This document shows, piece by piece, positions 11,083 through 20,098 of a stretch of 64,000 nt of DNA; position 1 is the stretch's first letter; each line of letters opens with the position of its first letter. The translations under genes and the position numbers were made by a program. The stretch lies in assembly GCA_030824275.1 (NCBI GenBank), contig JAVBXY010000017.1, forward strand, positions 62,001-126,000. Direction: 5' to 3'. Under the pieces are notes generated by a model. It was not told the DNA's origin, made no database searches, and worked only from the letters and a program-made list of their open reading frames with translations. The DNA is from Rhodocyclaceae bacterium (GTDB lineage: Bacteria > Pseudomonadota > Gammaproteobacteria > Burkholderiales > Rhodocyclaceae).

Positions 11083-12225
11083 TCAATCCTTGGCCAGCTT
11101 CCAGTGACCGTCCTGCAGCGTCATCATGACGCGGCCCCGGTTGTCGAAACCGGAGTGGTCCTGCGGCGTCATGTTGTACACGCCCTGGGTGGCGACCAGT
11201 TCCTTGGTGCTCTCCAGCGCATCGCGCAGGGCGGCACGAAATTCCGCCGTGCCCGGCTTGGCTTTCTTCGCCGCTTCGGGAATGGCCTTCTGCAACAGCA
11301 GGCCGGCGTCATAGACGTTGGCGCCGAAGGTGGCCGGCTTCGAGGCGTGCAGCTTTTCGTAGGCGGCGATGTATTCGGTGGCGACTTTCTTCGACGGGTT
11401 CTTGTCGGAGATTTCCGGCAGCACCAGCATCAGGCTGGCAGCCATCAGCGCGCCATCCACCTTCTTGCCGCCGATCTTGAGGAAGTCGGGCGTGGCGGCA
11501 CCGTGGGTCTGGTAGATCTTGCCCTTGTAGCCGGCATCGACCAGGGCGACATGCGGCAGGGCGGCGCCAGCGGCGACACCGGCCACCAGCACGGCATCGG
11601 GCTTGGTGGACAGCAGTTTGAGGGCCTGGCCGGTAACGCTGGTGTCATTGCGGGAATAGCGCTCGCTGGCGACGACCTTGATGCCGGCCTTCTCCATCTG
11701 TGCGGCGGAGACCTTGGCCCAGTTTTCACCGTAGGGATCGTTGTAGCCGATGAAGCCGACGGTCTTGATGCCGGCCTTGCTCATGTGTTCGACGATGGCG
11801 GAGCAGATCACGTCGTCGTTCTGCGTGGTCTTGAACACCCACTTCTTCTTGTCGTCCATGGGCAGCACCACGGCGGCGGAACCGGAAGGCATCATCGCCG
11901 GAATCTGGGCTTCGGCCACGGTGGGCACGGCGGCGACACCGATCGGGGTCAGTGAGGGGCCGATCAGGGCGTCGATCTTGTGCTCGGAGATCAGGCGCTT
12001 GAGAATCTGGATCGATTGCGTCGGATCGGACGCATCGTCGTAGGTCACATAGTCGACGGTGAGGCCGCCGATCTTCTTCGGCAGCAACTGCGCGGTGTTC
12101 TTCTGTGAAATGCCGACGAAGGCGCCAGGACCGCTGGCGGAGTAGATGACGCCGACCTTGACCTGGGCCAGTGCCGGCAACGCGGCTGCGACCAATGCGG
12201 CGAGCAATGTGAACTTCAGTTTCAT
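11083..12225 (-). CDS. Periplasmic branched-chain amino acid/amide-type ABC binding protein
   Basis: A LivK-like (type 1 periplasmic fold) substrate-binding protein of 380 residues. ATG 12225 is preceded by GAAGGAGACCCC and starts a standard signal peptide (MKLKFTLLAALVAAALPALA); the mature part begins QVKVGVIYSASGPGAFVG, the usual opening strand of the family. The lobes alternate as expected (IGPSLTPIGVAAVPTVAEAQIPAM; GFIGYNDPYGENWAKV; VLVAGVAAGAALPHVALVDAG). No permease or ATPase gene is adjacent, so it is an orphan binding protein. Such proteins in this group of bacteria bind amino acids, aromatic acids or similar; the ligand cannot be assigned. It ends at a bidirectional terminator. Confidence 0.9.
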   Translation of the reverse strand: MKLKFTLLAALVAAALPALAQVKVGVIYSASGPGAFVGISQKNTAQLLPKKIGGLTVDYVTYDDASDPTQSIQILKRLISEHKIDALIGPSLTPIGVAAVPTVAEAQIPAMMPSGSAAVVLPMDDKKKWVFKTTQNDDVICSAIVEHMSKAGIKTVGFIGYNDPYGENWAKVSAAQMEKAGIKVVASERYSRNDTSVTGQALKLLSTKPDAVLVAGVAAGAALPHVALVDAGYKGKIYQTHGAATPDFLKIGGKKVDGALMAASLMLVLPEISDKNPSKKVATEYIAAYEKLHASKPATFGANVYDAGLLLQKAIPEAAKKAKPGTAEFRAALRDALESTKELVATQGVYNMTPQDHSGFDNRGRVMMTLQDGHWKLAKD

Positions 12226-12268
12226 GGGGTCTCCTTCCCGTGAATAGGTGGATGCTGCAACAGGGCTA

Positions 12269-12751
12269 TTAGAGCACAAGCTCCCGGTAGCGGCCGCCTT
12301 GGAAGATCAGCGGAGGCCGTTCCTCGCGGCGGAAGTTCTCGACGCGGCCGAGGAAGATCAGGTGGTCGCCGCCGGGATAGGTGATGTCGTTGGCGCACTC
12401 GAACCAGGCGCAGCAGCCGTTCAGCAGCGGCGTCCCGCCAGCGCCGACTTTCCAGTCGAGGCCCGCGAACTTGTCTTCCTGCGGCGTGGCGAAGCGTTGG
12501 GAAAGTTCGGTCTGGTCGGCGGCGAGGATGTTGATGGCGTAATGGCTGCATGCCTCGAACACCGCCAGCGACGGCGAATGCAGGCCCAGGCTCCAGAGCA
12601 CCAGCGGCGGCTCCAGCGACACCGAGGAAAAGGAGTTGATGGTGACGCCGGCCATCTGGCCAGAGACCGTGCGCGCGGTGACGACGGTGACGCCGGTGGC
12701 GAATTCGCCGAGGGTCTGGCGGAAGGCGCGAGAATCGAAGGAGGTGCTCAT
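12269..12751 (-). CDS. Flavin reductase family (FMN-binding split barrel) protein
   Basis: A 160-residue flavin-reductase-like domain protein. The FMN-binding features of the family are present: [11 protein letters not shown] near 18-28, [20 protein letters not shown] near 36-55, [10 protein letters not shown] near 71-80, and a final [24 protein letters not shown]. Such proteins reduce FMN/FAD with NAD(P)H for partner oxygenases. The loop [12 protein letters not shown] is encoded by a dispersed-motif copy (12430-12452), where related proteins commonly have a short variable loop. It is divergent from purT with only 40 bp between the two starts. Confidence 0.9.
   Translation of the reverse strand: MSTSFDSRAFRQTLGEFATGVTVVTARTVSGQMAGVTINSFSSVSLEPPLVLWSLGLHSPSLAVFEACSHYAINILAADQTELSQRFATPQEDKFAGLDWKVGAGGTPLLNGCCAWFECANDITYPGGDHLIFLGRVENFRREERPPLIFQGGRYRELVL
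12430..12452 (-). repeat. Dispersed motif, copy 4 (inside flavin reductase gene)
   Basis: Minus strand AAAGTCGGCGCTGGCGGG + ACGCC; it matches the consensus over about 23 bases and encodes KVGAGGT. Confidence 0.75.
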
Positions 12752-12791
12752 GGGGCTAGAATTCGAAAATTATTTTAGGGAGCAACAGGGA

Positions 12792-13991
12792 ATGAAAATC
12801 GGCACCCCGCTATCGAAGTCCGCCACCCGCGTCATGTTGCTGGGCTGCGGCGAACTCGGCAAGGAAGTCATTATCGCATTGCAGCGCATGGGCTGCGAGG
12901 TGATCGGCGTGGACCGCTACGCCGACGCGCCGGGCATGCAGGTAGCCCATCGCAGCCACGTCATCGCCATGACCGACGGCGCCGCCCTGCGTGCGCTGAT
13001 CGAGAAGGAGAAACCGCATCTGGTGGTGCCCGAGATCGAGGCCATCGCCACGGCGACGCTGGTGGAGATCGAGAAGGAAGGCCTCGCCGAGGTGATCCCG
13101 ACCGCCCGCGCCGCCCAGCTGACCATGAACCGCGAAGGCATTCGTCGCCTCGCCGCCGAGGAACTGGGCCTGCCCACCTCGCCCTACAAATTCGCCGATA
13201 CCCTGGCCGAACTGCAAGCGGCCATTGACGGGGGCATCGGCTACCCCTGCGTGGTCAAGCCGGTGATGTCCTCCTCCGGCAAGGGCCAGTCGCTGATCAA
13301 GACCGCCGCCGACGTGCAGAAGGCCTGGGACTACGCCCAGGCCGGTGGCCGTGTCGGCGCCGGTCGTATCATCGTCGAAGGCTTCATCGACTTCGATTAC
13401 GAGATCACCCAGCTCACCGTGCGCGCCGTTGGTACATCGGGTGAGGTGGAAACCTTCTTCTGCGAACCCATCGGCCACGTACAGGTGAATGGTGACTACG
13501 TGGAAAGCTGGCAGCCCATGGCGATGACGCCGAAGGCGCTGCAAAAATCCCGTGACATCGCCAAGGCCATCACTGGCAACCTCGGTGGCCGGGGCATCTT
13601 TGGTGTCGAACTGTTCGTCAAGGGCGATCAGGTTTGGTTCTCCGAAGTCAGCCCGCGTCCTCACGACACCGGTCTGGTGACGCTGGCGACACAACGCCTG
13701 TCCGAATTCGAACTGCATGCCCGCGCCATCCTCGGCCTGCCGGTGGATGCCGGTTTGCGCCGCCCCGGCGCCTCGGCGGTGATCTATGGCGGCCTGGAAG
13801 AGAAGGGCATCGCCTTCGAGGGCGTCGCCGAAGCCCTGCAAGTGCCGGAATCCGACCTGCGCCTGTTCGGCAAACCGGAGAGCTTCGTCAAGCGGCGCAT
13901 GGGCGTGGCGGTGGCCAATGCCGACACCACAGACGAGGCGCGGCAGCGGGCCAAGCTGGCGGCGTCGCGGGTGAAACCCGTAAAGGGGTGA
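12792..13991 (+). CDS. purT: Formate-dependent phosphoribosylglycinamide formyltransferase PurT
   Basis: ATP-grasp enzyme of purine synthesis that makes formyl-GAR from GAR, ATP and free formate, replacing the folate-dependent PurN step. The 399 residues start at ATG 12792 after AGGGAGCAACAGGGA. Motifs: [17 protein letters not shown] (N-terminal nucleotide-like fold), [12 protein letters not shown], the ATP-grasp lid [16 protein letters not shown], and [10 protein letters not shown]...ESWQP, then [13 protein letters not shown] with the metal-binding Glu. Family length is about 392-400. The stop overlaps the mutY GTG by 4 bp. Its dependence on formate is consistent with formate being produced and oxidised in this organism. 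Confidence 0.97.
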   Translation: MKIGTPLSKSATRVMLLGCGELGKEVIIALQRMGCEVIGVDRYADAPGMQVAHRSHVIAMTDGAALRALIEKEKPHLVVPEIEAIATATLVEIEKEGLAEVIPTARAAQLTMNREGIRRLAAEELGLPTSPYKFADTLAELQAAIDGGIGYPCVVKPVMSSSGKGQSLIKTAADVQKAWDYAQAGGRVGAGRIIVEGFIDFDYEITQLTVRAVGTSGEVETFFCEPIGHVQVNGDYVESWQPMAMTPKALQKSRDIAKAITGNLGGRGIFGVELFVKGDQVWFSEVSPRPHDTGLVTLATQRLSEFELHARAILGLPVDAGLRRPGASAVIYGGLEEKGIAFEGVAEALQVPESDLRLFGKPESFVKRRMGVAVANADTTDEARQRAKLAASRVKPVKG

Positions 13992-15058
13992 GCGCGGATT
14001 TGCGCGATGGCTTTGCGGATCGCCTGATCCGCTGGCACAAGCGCCACGGCCGCCACGACATGCCGTGGCAGCAGACCACCGACCCCTACCATGTCTGGCT
14101 GTCGGAGATCATGCTGCAACAAACGCAGGTGACGACCGTGATCCCGTATTACGCGCGCTTCCTCGACCGCTTTCCAACGCTGGCTGATCTGGCCGGCGCA
14201 CCGGTGGAAGAGGTCATGGCCATGTGGAGCGGCCTCGGCTACTACGCCCGCGCGCGCAACCTGCACAAGTGTGCGCAGACGGTGGTGAGCGATCATGGCG
14301 GCGAGCTTCCGCACTCGCCGGAGCAGCTCGCCGCGCTGCCGGGCATCGGCCGTTCGACGGCCAATTCCATCGCCACGTTTTGTTTCAACGCCCGCGCGCC
14401 GATACTCGACGGCAACGTCAAGCGTGTCTTCTGTCGCCACTTCGGCATCGAGGGTGCGCCCGGTTCCGCGCTCGACAAGCACCTGTGGACGCTGGTGGAA
14501 GAACACATGCCGGCGCGGGATGGCGGCATCTACAACCAGGCGCAGATGGATCTCGGCGCCACGATCTGTGCGCGGAGCAAGCCGCGCTGCGAGGCCTGCC
14601 CGCTGAGCGACACCTGCATTGCCCGTCGCGAGGGCCGGCAGGCGGAATTGCCGACACCGAAAGTCCGCCGCGTCGTGCCGACCAGGCAGGCCAGCTTTCT
14701 CGTCATCACCGATGGCGTGTGCGTGTTGCTGGAAACCCGGCCCGATTCCGGCATCTGGGGCGGCCTGCTGGCCCTGCCGGAACTGGCGCCGCAGCGTCTG
14801 GCCGCAGAGGCTGCCGCCACGCTCAGCGGTTCGCCGGTACTCGCCGTCTCGCCAGCGCCGACTTTTTCCCACGCCTTCAGCCATTTCCGTCTGGAGATCA
14901 CGCCCATCGTCTGCCGGGTGGCATCGCCCACCACGGCCATGGAGCCGGGCCGCCAGTGGCTGGCCCTCAATGCGGTGGGAAAAGCCGCGCTGCCGACGCC
15001 GGTAAGAAAAATTCTTTTGGCATTGAGTCAATCCGTGGATAATCCAGCCCGTGGCTGA
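13988..15058 (+). CDS. mutY: Adenine DNA glycosylase MutY
   Basis: Removes adenine mispaired with 8-oxoguanine. The 356-residue protein starts at GTG 13988 overlapping purT (GTGA). Features: catalytic domain with [14 protein letters not shown] near 36-49 (Glu before MLQQT), helix-hairpin-helix [17 protein letters not shown] near 117-133 with the catalytic region ILDGNVKRV, and an FeS loop [17 protein letters not shown] near 195-211 (C-x6-C-x2-C-x5-C). The C-terminal NUDIX-like 8-oxoG recognition domain contains [15 protein letters not shown], partly encoded by a dispersed-motif copy (14842-14867) merging with the family's FSH motif. Confidence 0.96.
   Translation: MSADLRDGFADRLIRWHKRHGRHDMPWQQTTDPYHVWLSEIMLQQTQVTTVIPYYARFLDRFPTLADLAGAPVEEVMAMWSGLGYYARARNLHKCAQTVVSDHGGELPHSPEQLAALPGIGRSTANSIATFCFNARAPILDGNVKRVFCRHFGIEGAPGSALDKHLWTLVEEHMPARDGGIYNQAQMDLGATICARSKPRCEACPLSDTCIARREGRQAELPTPKVRRVVPTRQASFLVITDGVCVLLETRPDSGIWGGLLALPELAPQRLAAEAAATLSGSPVLAVSPAPTFSHAFSHFRLEITPIVCRVASPTTAMEPGRQWLALNAVGKAALPTPVRKILLALSQSVDNPARG
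14842..14867 (-). repeat. Dispersed 25-bp motif, copy 5 (inside mutY)
   Basis: The plus strand reads CGCCGTCTCGCCAGCGCC + GACTTTTT. It encodes AVSPAPTF directly before the FSHAFSH segment of the MutY C-terminal domain. Confidence 0.8.
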
Positions 15059-16292
15059 CGACATACTCCTCGGGCGCCAGCCCATCCTCAACGACCGACT
15101 CGAACTCGTCGGCTACGAGTTGCTATTCCGCGACGCCGCCAATCTTCTGCGGGCCCAGGTGGACGATCAGGCCCAGGCTACCGCCACCGTCATCGCCAAT
15201 GCCTTCAGCCAGTTCGGCATGGCCTCGGCCCTGGGCAGTTTTCGCGGCTACATCAACGTGGACAAGACCTTCCTCTTCGACGACGTGATCCGGCTGTTGC
15301 CGTCCGATCGCGTAGTGATCGAAGTGCTGGAGCACGGCGAGATCACCCCCGAAGTGGTGGAACGCTGTCGCGTGCTGAAGGCTGCCGGCTACACCGTGGC
15401 GCTCGACGATTTCGTGCATCTGTCGCCGGAGGCGCGCAGCATCCTCGACGTGGTGTCCATCGTCAAGGTGGATCTGGTGCAGATGGAAAGCGATGAGCAG
15501 CTCGCCGCTCTGGCCGCCGAGTTGCGCAAGCTGCCGGCAACATTGCTCGCTGAAAAAGTCGAGACTCGCGAACAATTCGAACGCTGCCATGCCCTCGGCT
15601 TCAAGCTCTTCCAGGGCTATTTCTTTGCCCGCCCGACAGTGGTCGTCGGCCGCCGCCTTTCCCATGCGCACACCACCGTGGTGCGCCTGCTCAACATGCT
15701 CGGCGATGACGCCGAGGACCGCGAAATCGAATCCCTGTGCAAACAGGAGCCGGCGCTGACCCTCTCGCTGCTGCGCCTGACCAACTCGGTGGGCATGGGT
15801 GTGCGCACCCCGATCTCCTCGATCCGCGCCGCCATCACCATGCTCGGCCGCCAGCAGTTGCGGCGCTGGCTGCAACTCCTGCTCTATGCCGGCGGTGATG
15901 CCGGCGGCAACAACAATCCGCTGCTCGCCATGGCCGCCACCCGGGGCCGTTTCATGGAACTGATGGCCGAGCAGCTGCATCCAAAGAAGCGCAGCCTGGC
16001 CGACCTCGCCTTCATGACGGGAATCATGTCCTTGATGCCGGCGATCTTCGCCGCGCCCATCGAGGACATCCTCGTCGAATTGCGTGTCGCCGACGAGGTG
16101 CGCCAGGCCCTGCTGAACCACACCGGTGAAGCCGGTGATCTGCTGGCTCTGGCCGAAATCGGCGAAGGCCAGCCGGGCATTGATCTCGCCGCCATCATGG
16201 CGCGCCTGCCGGATCTGCGCATCGAGCACATCAACGCCTGCTCGACCCAGGCCCTGGAGTGGGCGGGGCAGTTGTGTGGCGCGCAGGGCTGA
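15051..16292 (+). CDS. EAL-HDOD signalling protein (YuxH type)
   Basis: A 413-residue protein with an N-terminal EAL-like domain (about 1-205) and a C-terminal HDOD domain (about 210-400). EAL landmarks are present in altered form: LLGRQPILND, YELLFR in place of EALLR, VIEVLEH, VALDDFVHLSPEA, VKVDLVQM and FKLFQGYFFARP. The HDOD part shows LLRLTNSVGMGVRTPISSIRAAITMLGRQQLRRWLQLLLYA. Such proteins usually have no phosphodiesterase activity and act in signalling or stress regulation. Start GTG 15051 overlaps the end of mutY by 8 bp. A paralogue lies at 49710-51005. Confidence 0.9.
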   Translation: MADDILLGRQPILNDRLELVGYELLFRDAANLLRAQVDDQAQATATVIANAFSQFGMASALGSFRGYINVDKTFLFDDVIRLLPSDRVVIEVLEHGEITPEVVERCRVLKAAGYTVALDDFVHLSPEARSILDVVSIVKVDLVQMESDEQLAALAAELRKLPATLLAEKVETREQFERCHALGFKLFQGYFFARPTVVVGRRLSHAHTTVVRLLNMLGDDAEDREIESLCKQEPALTLSLLRLTNSVGMGVRTPISSIRAAITMLGRQQLRRWLQLLLYAGGDAGGNNNPLLAMAATRGRFMELMAEQLHPKKRSLADLAFMTGIMSLMPAIFAAPIEDILVELRVADEVRQALLNHTGEAGDLLALAEIGEGQPGIDLAAIMARLPDLRIEHINACSTQALEWAGQLCGAQG

Positions 16293-16350
16293 CGGTGCCG
16301 GAAATTTCCTGGGCAACGCCATGTCCTTAATCCATGGAAGGGAGCAAAAG

Positions 16351-17457
16351 ATGACCTACGTTTTTTCGATCCAGCGTATTGCCCCCTTGATAGTCGCCGC
16401 TTGTTTCGCGATCCCGGCCGGGGCGGCCGACGAATCAGAGGTCAAGCAGGTTTACGAACATGTTCGCGCCCAGTTTTCGGACTTCGTGACCTATTGCGGG
16501 AAGAGCGATGCGGAACGGCGACAAACGGTAGTCAAATCCGCCATTGCGCTCGCCAGCGCGCGCAAGCTGACCGATCCGGTCGGCGCCGGAACTGAAGCGG
16601 GCGCCCTGTTGCGCAAGGAGTGCGGCATCGATGCCGCAGCCCTGACACCCGCGCAGATCCGCTGGATGGTAGTGGCGAAGCCCTTAAGCTTCGATGGCGA
16701 GCGACGGCACATCGGCACATTCACGTCGGCACAGGCACTGGCAAACCGCGTTTACACCCCGGCAGGCGATGGCCCCTTTTCGGCCGTCGTGGTGAACCAA
16801 ACAAAAAGCATTAGCAACCATTTGTTGGTTCAGGCAAAGGCATTGGTCGAAGCGGGATTTGCCGTTCTTGTCGTAGACACCTTCGGTCCGCGCGATTACA
16901 AGGCCGGTGTCAGTGAACCCTTGCCGGCAGAGTTCGCCAAGGATGCTTATGACGCCCTGGCGCACCTGCGCACCCTTCCCTACATCGACAAGGAGCGCAT
17001 CTACCAGACCGGCTTTTCGTTCGGCGGTATGGCAGCGGCCTTGCTCGCCAGCCCAGAAGGAGCCGATGCCCTCAAGGCAGTGGGGCGCTTCCGGGCTACG
17101 GTCGGCCACTATGGAAGCTGTCGGATGGCGTCTCCCTATGCCGGCGGTAAAACGAATGCCACGTATCTCGACATGCTCTCCGCCGACAGTGACCGCCCTC
17201 TGTTGATGCTGATGGCTGAACTGGACATCGAGACGCCGCCCAGCAATTGTTTCCCCTTGCTGGATGAAATGAAGGCGGCCGGCAAGCCGGTCGAATGGCA
17301 CATCTATCCCAACACGACCCACGCCTGGGACAAGGCCGAGCACAATGGATTCGTATATCGCACGACGTCTGGCGAAACCATGACCTATCGCTACGATGCT
17401 GCGATCACCCAGGATGCGACCCGGCGCATGATCGGGTTTTTCAATCGCTACCGCTGA
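16351..17457 (+). CDS. Secreted dienelactone-hydrolase-like protein with N-terminal Cys-pair domain
   Basis: A 368-residue protein; ATG 16351 follows GGAAGGGAGCAAAAG. A signal peptide ends near AIPAGAA (residue 25). Residues about 30-90 form a small domain with two Cys (VTYCGKSDAERR ... LASARKLTDP ... LLRKECGI) that resembles the whole mature part of the small protein encoded convergently at 17521-17793. Residues about 110-368 are an alpha/beta hydrolase of the dienelactone hydrolase class: VVDTFGPRDY, nucleophile elbow GFSFGG, LMAELDIETP and YPNTTHAWD (His). The elbow carries Ser, not the Cys of classical dienelactone hydrolase. The substrate is unknown. Confidence 0.82.
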   Translation: MTYVFSIQRIAPLIVAACFAIPAGAADESEVKQVYEHVRAQFSDFVTYCGKSDAERRQTVVKSAIALASARKLTDPVGAGTEAGALLRKECGIDAAALTPAQIRWMVVAKPLSFDGERRHIGTFTSAQALANRVYTPAGDGPFSAVVVNQTKSISNHLLVQAKALVEAGFAVLVVDTFGPRDYKAGVSEPLPAEFAKDAYDALAHLRTLPYIDKERIYQTGFSFGGMAAALLASPEGADALKAVGRFRATVGHYGSCRMASPYAGGKTNATYLDMLSADSDRPLLMLMAELDIETPPSNCFPLLDEMKAAGKPVEWHIYPNTTHAWDKAEHNGFVYRTTSGETMTYRYDAAITQDATRRMIGFFNRYR

Positions 17458-17464
17458 GTCGGCG

Positions 17465-17512
17465 CAAGCCCAACAAAAAAGCCGGACTCGTCCGGCTTTT
17501 TTGTTGGGCTTG
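17465..17512. terminator. Bidirectional intrinsic terminator, 22-bp stem
   Basis: CAAGCCCAACAAAAAAGCCGGA, loop CTCG, then its exact complement with a TTTTTT run. It lies between two convergent genes and fits termination in both directions. Confidence 0.95.
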
Positions 17513-17520
17513 GTTGGCTA

Positions 17521-17793
17521 TCAGCCGCGACATTCCTGACCGAGTTTCTTGCCAGCATCGCCGCCGACCGCTTGCGGATTGCCCTTGATTTTGCCGGCAC
17601 TGGCAAGCTCCATCACTTTTTCGGTAACGGCCTTGCGAATACCGTCCGGGCCGGTTTGACACAGGCCGCGCAGATTGGGGGTGGCCGACTTCACGGCAGC
17701 AACGACGGCGTCAACCTCGGCGGCGTCTTCTGCTGCGAAGGCAGCGGGGGCGGCAACAAGGGCGATGCCGGCAACAATGGCGAAGAGCTTCAT
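17521..17793 (-). CDS. Small secreted protein with Cys-pair domain (unknown function)
   Basis: A 90-residue protein starting at ATG 17793 behind CAGGAGTCGCCC, with a signal peptide ending at AAFAAE. The mature ~68 residues contain two Cys (RGLCQTG and GQECRG) that may form a periplasmic disulfide. The stretch EKVMELASAGKIKGNP...AGKKLGQEC aligns by eye with KSAIALASARKLTDP...AGALLRKEC in the hydrolase encoded on the other side of the terminator. I do not recognise a named family. The gene is probably monocistronic. Confidence 0.8.
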   Translation of the reverse strand: MKLFAIVAGIALVAAPAAFAAEDAAEVDAVVAAVKSATPNLRGLCQTGPDGIRKAVTEKVMELASAGKIKGNPQAVGGDAGKKLGQECRG

Positions 17794-17849
17794 GGGCGAC
17801 TCCTGTGGGGGTTGGGGGAGGCCCATTCTTGTATGACAAGATTCTGAAG

Positions 17850-18449
17850 TCAAGCTTCCGGCAACAGCCCCTTGCTGTCGAGAAAACGGTAGATGATTTC
17901 CAGGCGGTCGATGCTGTCCTCGACCTCCAGCAGCTTCTGTTTCGCCACGGCGGGAATCGGCAGCACCTCGGCGTAACGCATGCCCAACCAGCCAGCGTCG
18001 AAGAACTTGTGCGGCTTGGCCGGGCCGGCATCGCCCTGTTCGGCGACGATGGCGCGCAGCAGGGGCACCAGCCGCGCGTAGTCGCCGGGGATGGGCTGCA
18101 CCGCTTCGTCGGGGATCAGCTCGATCTCCGCGCGCAGCAGTTGCGAGGGTTCGGTCCATTGGCGCAGGATCTGGAAGCGCTGGCCACCCTGGGCGACGAT
18201 GCCGAGCACGCCGAGCTGGGCCATGTCCCATTCGGCGATGTGGGCGAGCGTGCCGGTGGAATAGGGCTTGGCGGCGCCATGGCCGTCCGTTGCCACTTCC
18301 TGGCCGCTGGCGATCAGGCAGACGCCGAAGCTCGAGCTTTCCTTCAGGCAGACCTTGGCCATGTCCATGTAACGCTGCTCGAAAATCCGCAGCGGCAGAC
18401 GGCCGCCGGGGAAGAGCACCGATTGCAGCGGGAAGAGCGGAACGATCAT
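17850..18449 (-). CDS. LON peptidase N-terminal (LonN) domain protein
   Basis: A stand-alone Lon substrate-binding domain of 199 residues without ATPase or protease parts. The opening MIVPLFPLQSVLFPGGRLPLRIFEQRY is diagnostic (start ATG 18449; an upstream in-frame start at 18482 would add 11 atypical residues). FGVCLIASGQEV and GTLAHIAEW follow the family pattern. It lies after ubiX on the same strand. Its job in proteobacteria is not established; a role in binding misfolded or regulatory proteins is only inferred from the domain. Confidence 0.93.
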   Translation of the reverse strand: MIVPLFPLQSVLFPGGRLPLRIFEQRYMDMAKVCLKESSSFGVCLIASGQEVATDGHGAAKPYSTGTLAHIAEWDMAQLGVLGIVAQGGQRFQILRQWTEPSQLLRAEIELIPDEAVQPIPGDYARLVPLLRAIVAEQGDAGPAKPHKFFDAGWLGMRYAEVLPIPAVAKQKLLEVEDSIDRLEIIYRFLDSKGLLPEA

Positions 18450-18478
18450 GGGCACGCCTTGAGCGCAGCGAACATTGG

Positions 18479-19123
18479 TCACCCCCTTCCCGGGGAAGGG
18501 GGCTGGGGGGATGGCTCGTCATGTGTACCCCACCGTGTCATGAGCTGGTGCGGTACCTGCACCTGATCGAGGATGCGGGCGACGACGAAATCGATGATGC
18601 CGCCGAGATTCGTCGGGTGATGATAGAAGCCCGGATTGGGCGGCAGGATCACCGCGCCGGCCTTGGCCAGGCGCAGCATGTTCTCCAGGTGGATCACCGA
18701 GAACGGTGTCTCGCGCGGCACGAGCACGAGCTTGCGGCCTTCCTTCAGCACCACGTCGGCGGCGCGGCAGATCAGGTCGTCGGCCATGCCGGCGGCGATC
18801 TTGGCCAGGGTGCCCATGGTGCAGGGGCAGATGATGTAAGCATCAGGCGGGTTGGAGCCGGAGGCCAGCGGCGCGAACCATTCCTGCAAGCCATACACCT
18901 TGATCCGGCCGGGCTGGGCGCCGAAGGCCTCGGCCAGTACCGCCTCGGCCTCGGCGGGGCGGCCCGGCAACGTGAATTCCATTTCCTGCGTGGCGACGAT
19001 CTGGGCCGCCTGGGAAATCAGCAACTGCACATCGCAGCCGGCGGCGAGCAGGCATTCGACGAGGCGCATGCCGTAGGGCAGGCCGGAGGCTCCGGTGAAG
19101 GCGACGGCAACGGTCTTGGTCAT
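18479..19123 (-). CDS. ubiX: Flavin prenyltransferase UbiX
   Basis: Makes prenylated FMN, cofactor of UbiD-type decarboxylases used in ubiquinone synthesis and aromatic metabolism. 214 residues from ATG 19123. Motifs: VAVAFTGASGLPYGMRL (FMN phosphate site), LLISQAAQIV, CPCTMGTLAKIAAGMADDLICRAADV, and LVLVPRETPFSVIHLENMLRL, GFYHHPTNLGGIIDFVVARILDQ. The last ~13 residues (EPSPQPPSPGRG) are a low-complexity tail from a C-rich run and are not part of the fold. The ATG overlaps the upstream Gx-transporter stop (ATGA). Confidence 0.95.
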   Translation of the reverse strand: MTKTVAVAFTGASGLPYGMRLVECLLAAGCDVQLLISQAAQIVATQEMEFTLPGRPAEAEAVLAEAFGAQPGRIKVYGLQEWFAPLASGSNPPDAYIICPCTMGTLAKIAAGMADDLICRAADVVLKEGRKLVLVPRETPFSVIHLENMLRLAKAGAVILPPNPGFYHHPTNLGGIIDFVVARILDQVQVPHQLMTRWGTHDEPSPQPPSPGRG

Positions 19124-19704
19124 GGGCTGGGTTCTTGAAAAGTCGGCGCTGACGATACGGCGATAGGCGCGGCGAGAGGCACAGCAAGCAATCGCGCCGC
19201 GATCAGGCCGTTGATGGTACCGAAGACCAGGGCCGCCGTGGCGAACACAGGCACGAGATAGAAGACGCCGTCGTGGGGCACCAGCCACACGCGCGCCAGC
19301 ACGATCTGGCCGCCGATGTGGGCAAAGGCGGCGAGGATGCTCGCCGTCACCGGCCCGAACATTCGCCCCGGCAGATGCTGCGCCAGCGCCAGCACCGCGA
19401 GGCTGCACAGGGCGCCGGCGAAAGCGAGGAAGAAACCGGGAGCGAGGAACTGACCAATGACGAGGCTGCCGGCGACCACGCGCAAGAGGCTGACCCAGGC
19501 CGCATCGCGCCAGCCGTAGCGGGCGAGCACCACCAGCACGACGATATTGGCCAGCCCCGGCTTGACCCCCGGCAGCGGCGAAGGAATCGCCGCCTCGGCG
19601 ATGGTCAGCGCGATGGCCGCCGCCGCGTAGCGGGCGATGCGGCGGTCGTCGTCGGTGACGACCAGTTCAATAGTTGAGGGAATCGACGCCATCCTTGCGG
19701 CCAT
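19120..19704 (-). CDS. Gx transporter family membrane protein
   Basis: A 194-residue membrane protein with about five or six hydrophobic helices. It matches the Gx transporter family (also annotated as heptaprenyl diphosphate synthase component I): IAEAAIPSPLPGVKPGLANIVVLVVLARYG near 34-64 is the family hallmark. The family is linked by gene context to extracytoplasmic flavin or quinone metabolism, and here it lies between a NusG-II protein and ubiX. The C-terminal APIAVSSAPTFQEPSP is encoded by a dispersed-motif copy (19138-19162). The start (ATG 19704 or 19692) overlaps the preceding gene; neither has a clear ribosome site. Confidence 0.85.
   Translation of the reverse strand: MAARMASIPSTIELVVTDDDRRIARYAAAAIALTIAEAAIPSPLPGVKPGLANIVVLVVLARYGWRDAAWVSLLRVVAGSLVIGQFLAPGFFLAFAGALCSLAVLALAQHLPGRMFGPVTASILAAFAHIGGQIVLARVWLVPHDGVFYLVPVFATAALVFGTINGLIAARLLAVPLAAPIAVSSAPTFQEPSP
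19138..19162 (+). repeat. Dispersed 25-bp motif, copy 6 (3' end of Gx transporter gene)
   Basis: AAAAGTCGGCGCTGACGA + TACGGCG on the plus strand. Read antisense, it encodes the last residues of the Gx transporter, just before ubiX begins. Confidence 0.8.
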
Positions 19705-20098
19705 TGAGTTCGAGGGTGATGTGGTTGGGCGCGCAGATCGCCACCGCGCCGGCCCGCGTCAGCCAGCCCTGCTGCACGCAATACTGGCGCGGGCCGGGAT
19801 CGGCGAGCACGCGGGCGCGACCGGGCTGGACCTCGATCACCGTGGTGCCGATGGCGCCCTGCACCTCGTGGCGGCGGGCAATGTTCAGGGCCAGCTCGAT
19901 CACCACCTTGCCGTCGTGTTTGACGATGGCGCGATCCGCCGTGCCGCCGCGCCAGAGCAGGGGATAGGACGCCGCAACGAACACGAGCCCGGCGCAGGCG
20001 ACGGCCCAGTCGCCGGGCCGCAGCAGCGACCGCCAGGGCGGCGCCGGCCCCTCCGCCGAGCCGAGCAGGTCGGCGAGGGCCCGGCGCAAATCGTTCAT
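19667..20098 (-). CDS. NusG domain II-containing membrane-anchored protein
   Basis: A 143-residue protein with one TM helix (WAVACAGLVFVAASYPLLW, about 31-49) and a downstream NusG-II domain ending in ADPGPRQYCVQQGWLTRAGAVAICAPNHITLEL, the family signature with two Cys. Such proteins typically sit next to Gx transporters and FMN-binding/ApbE flavinylation genes; only the Gx partner is here. It starts at ATG 20098, overlapping the rapZ stop by 4 bp, and overlaps the next gene's start by up to 38 bp, so the three are translationally linked. Confidence 0.85.
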   Translation of the reverse strand: MNDLRRALADLLGSAEGPAPPWRSLLRPGDWAVACAGLVFVAASYPLLWRGGTADRAIVKHDGKVVIELALNIARRHEVQGAIGTTVIEVQPGRARVLADPGPRQYCVQQGWLTRAGAVAICAPNHITLELNGRKDGVDSLNY

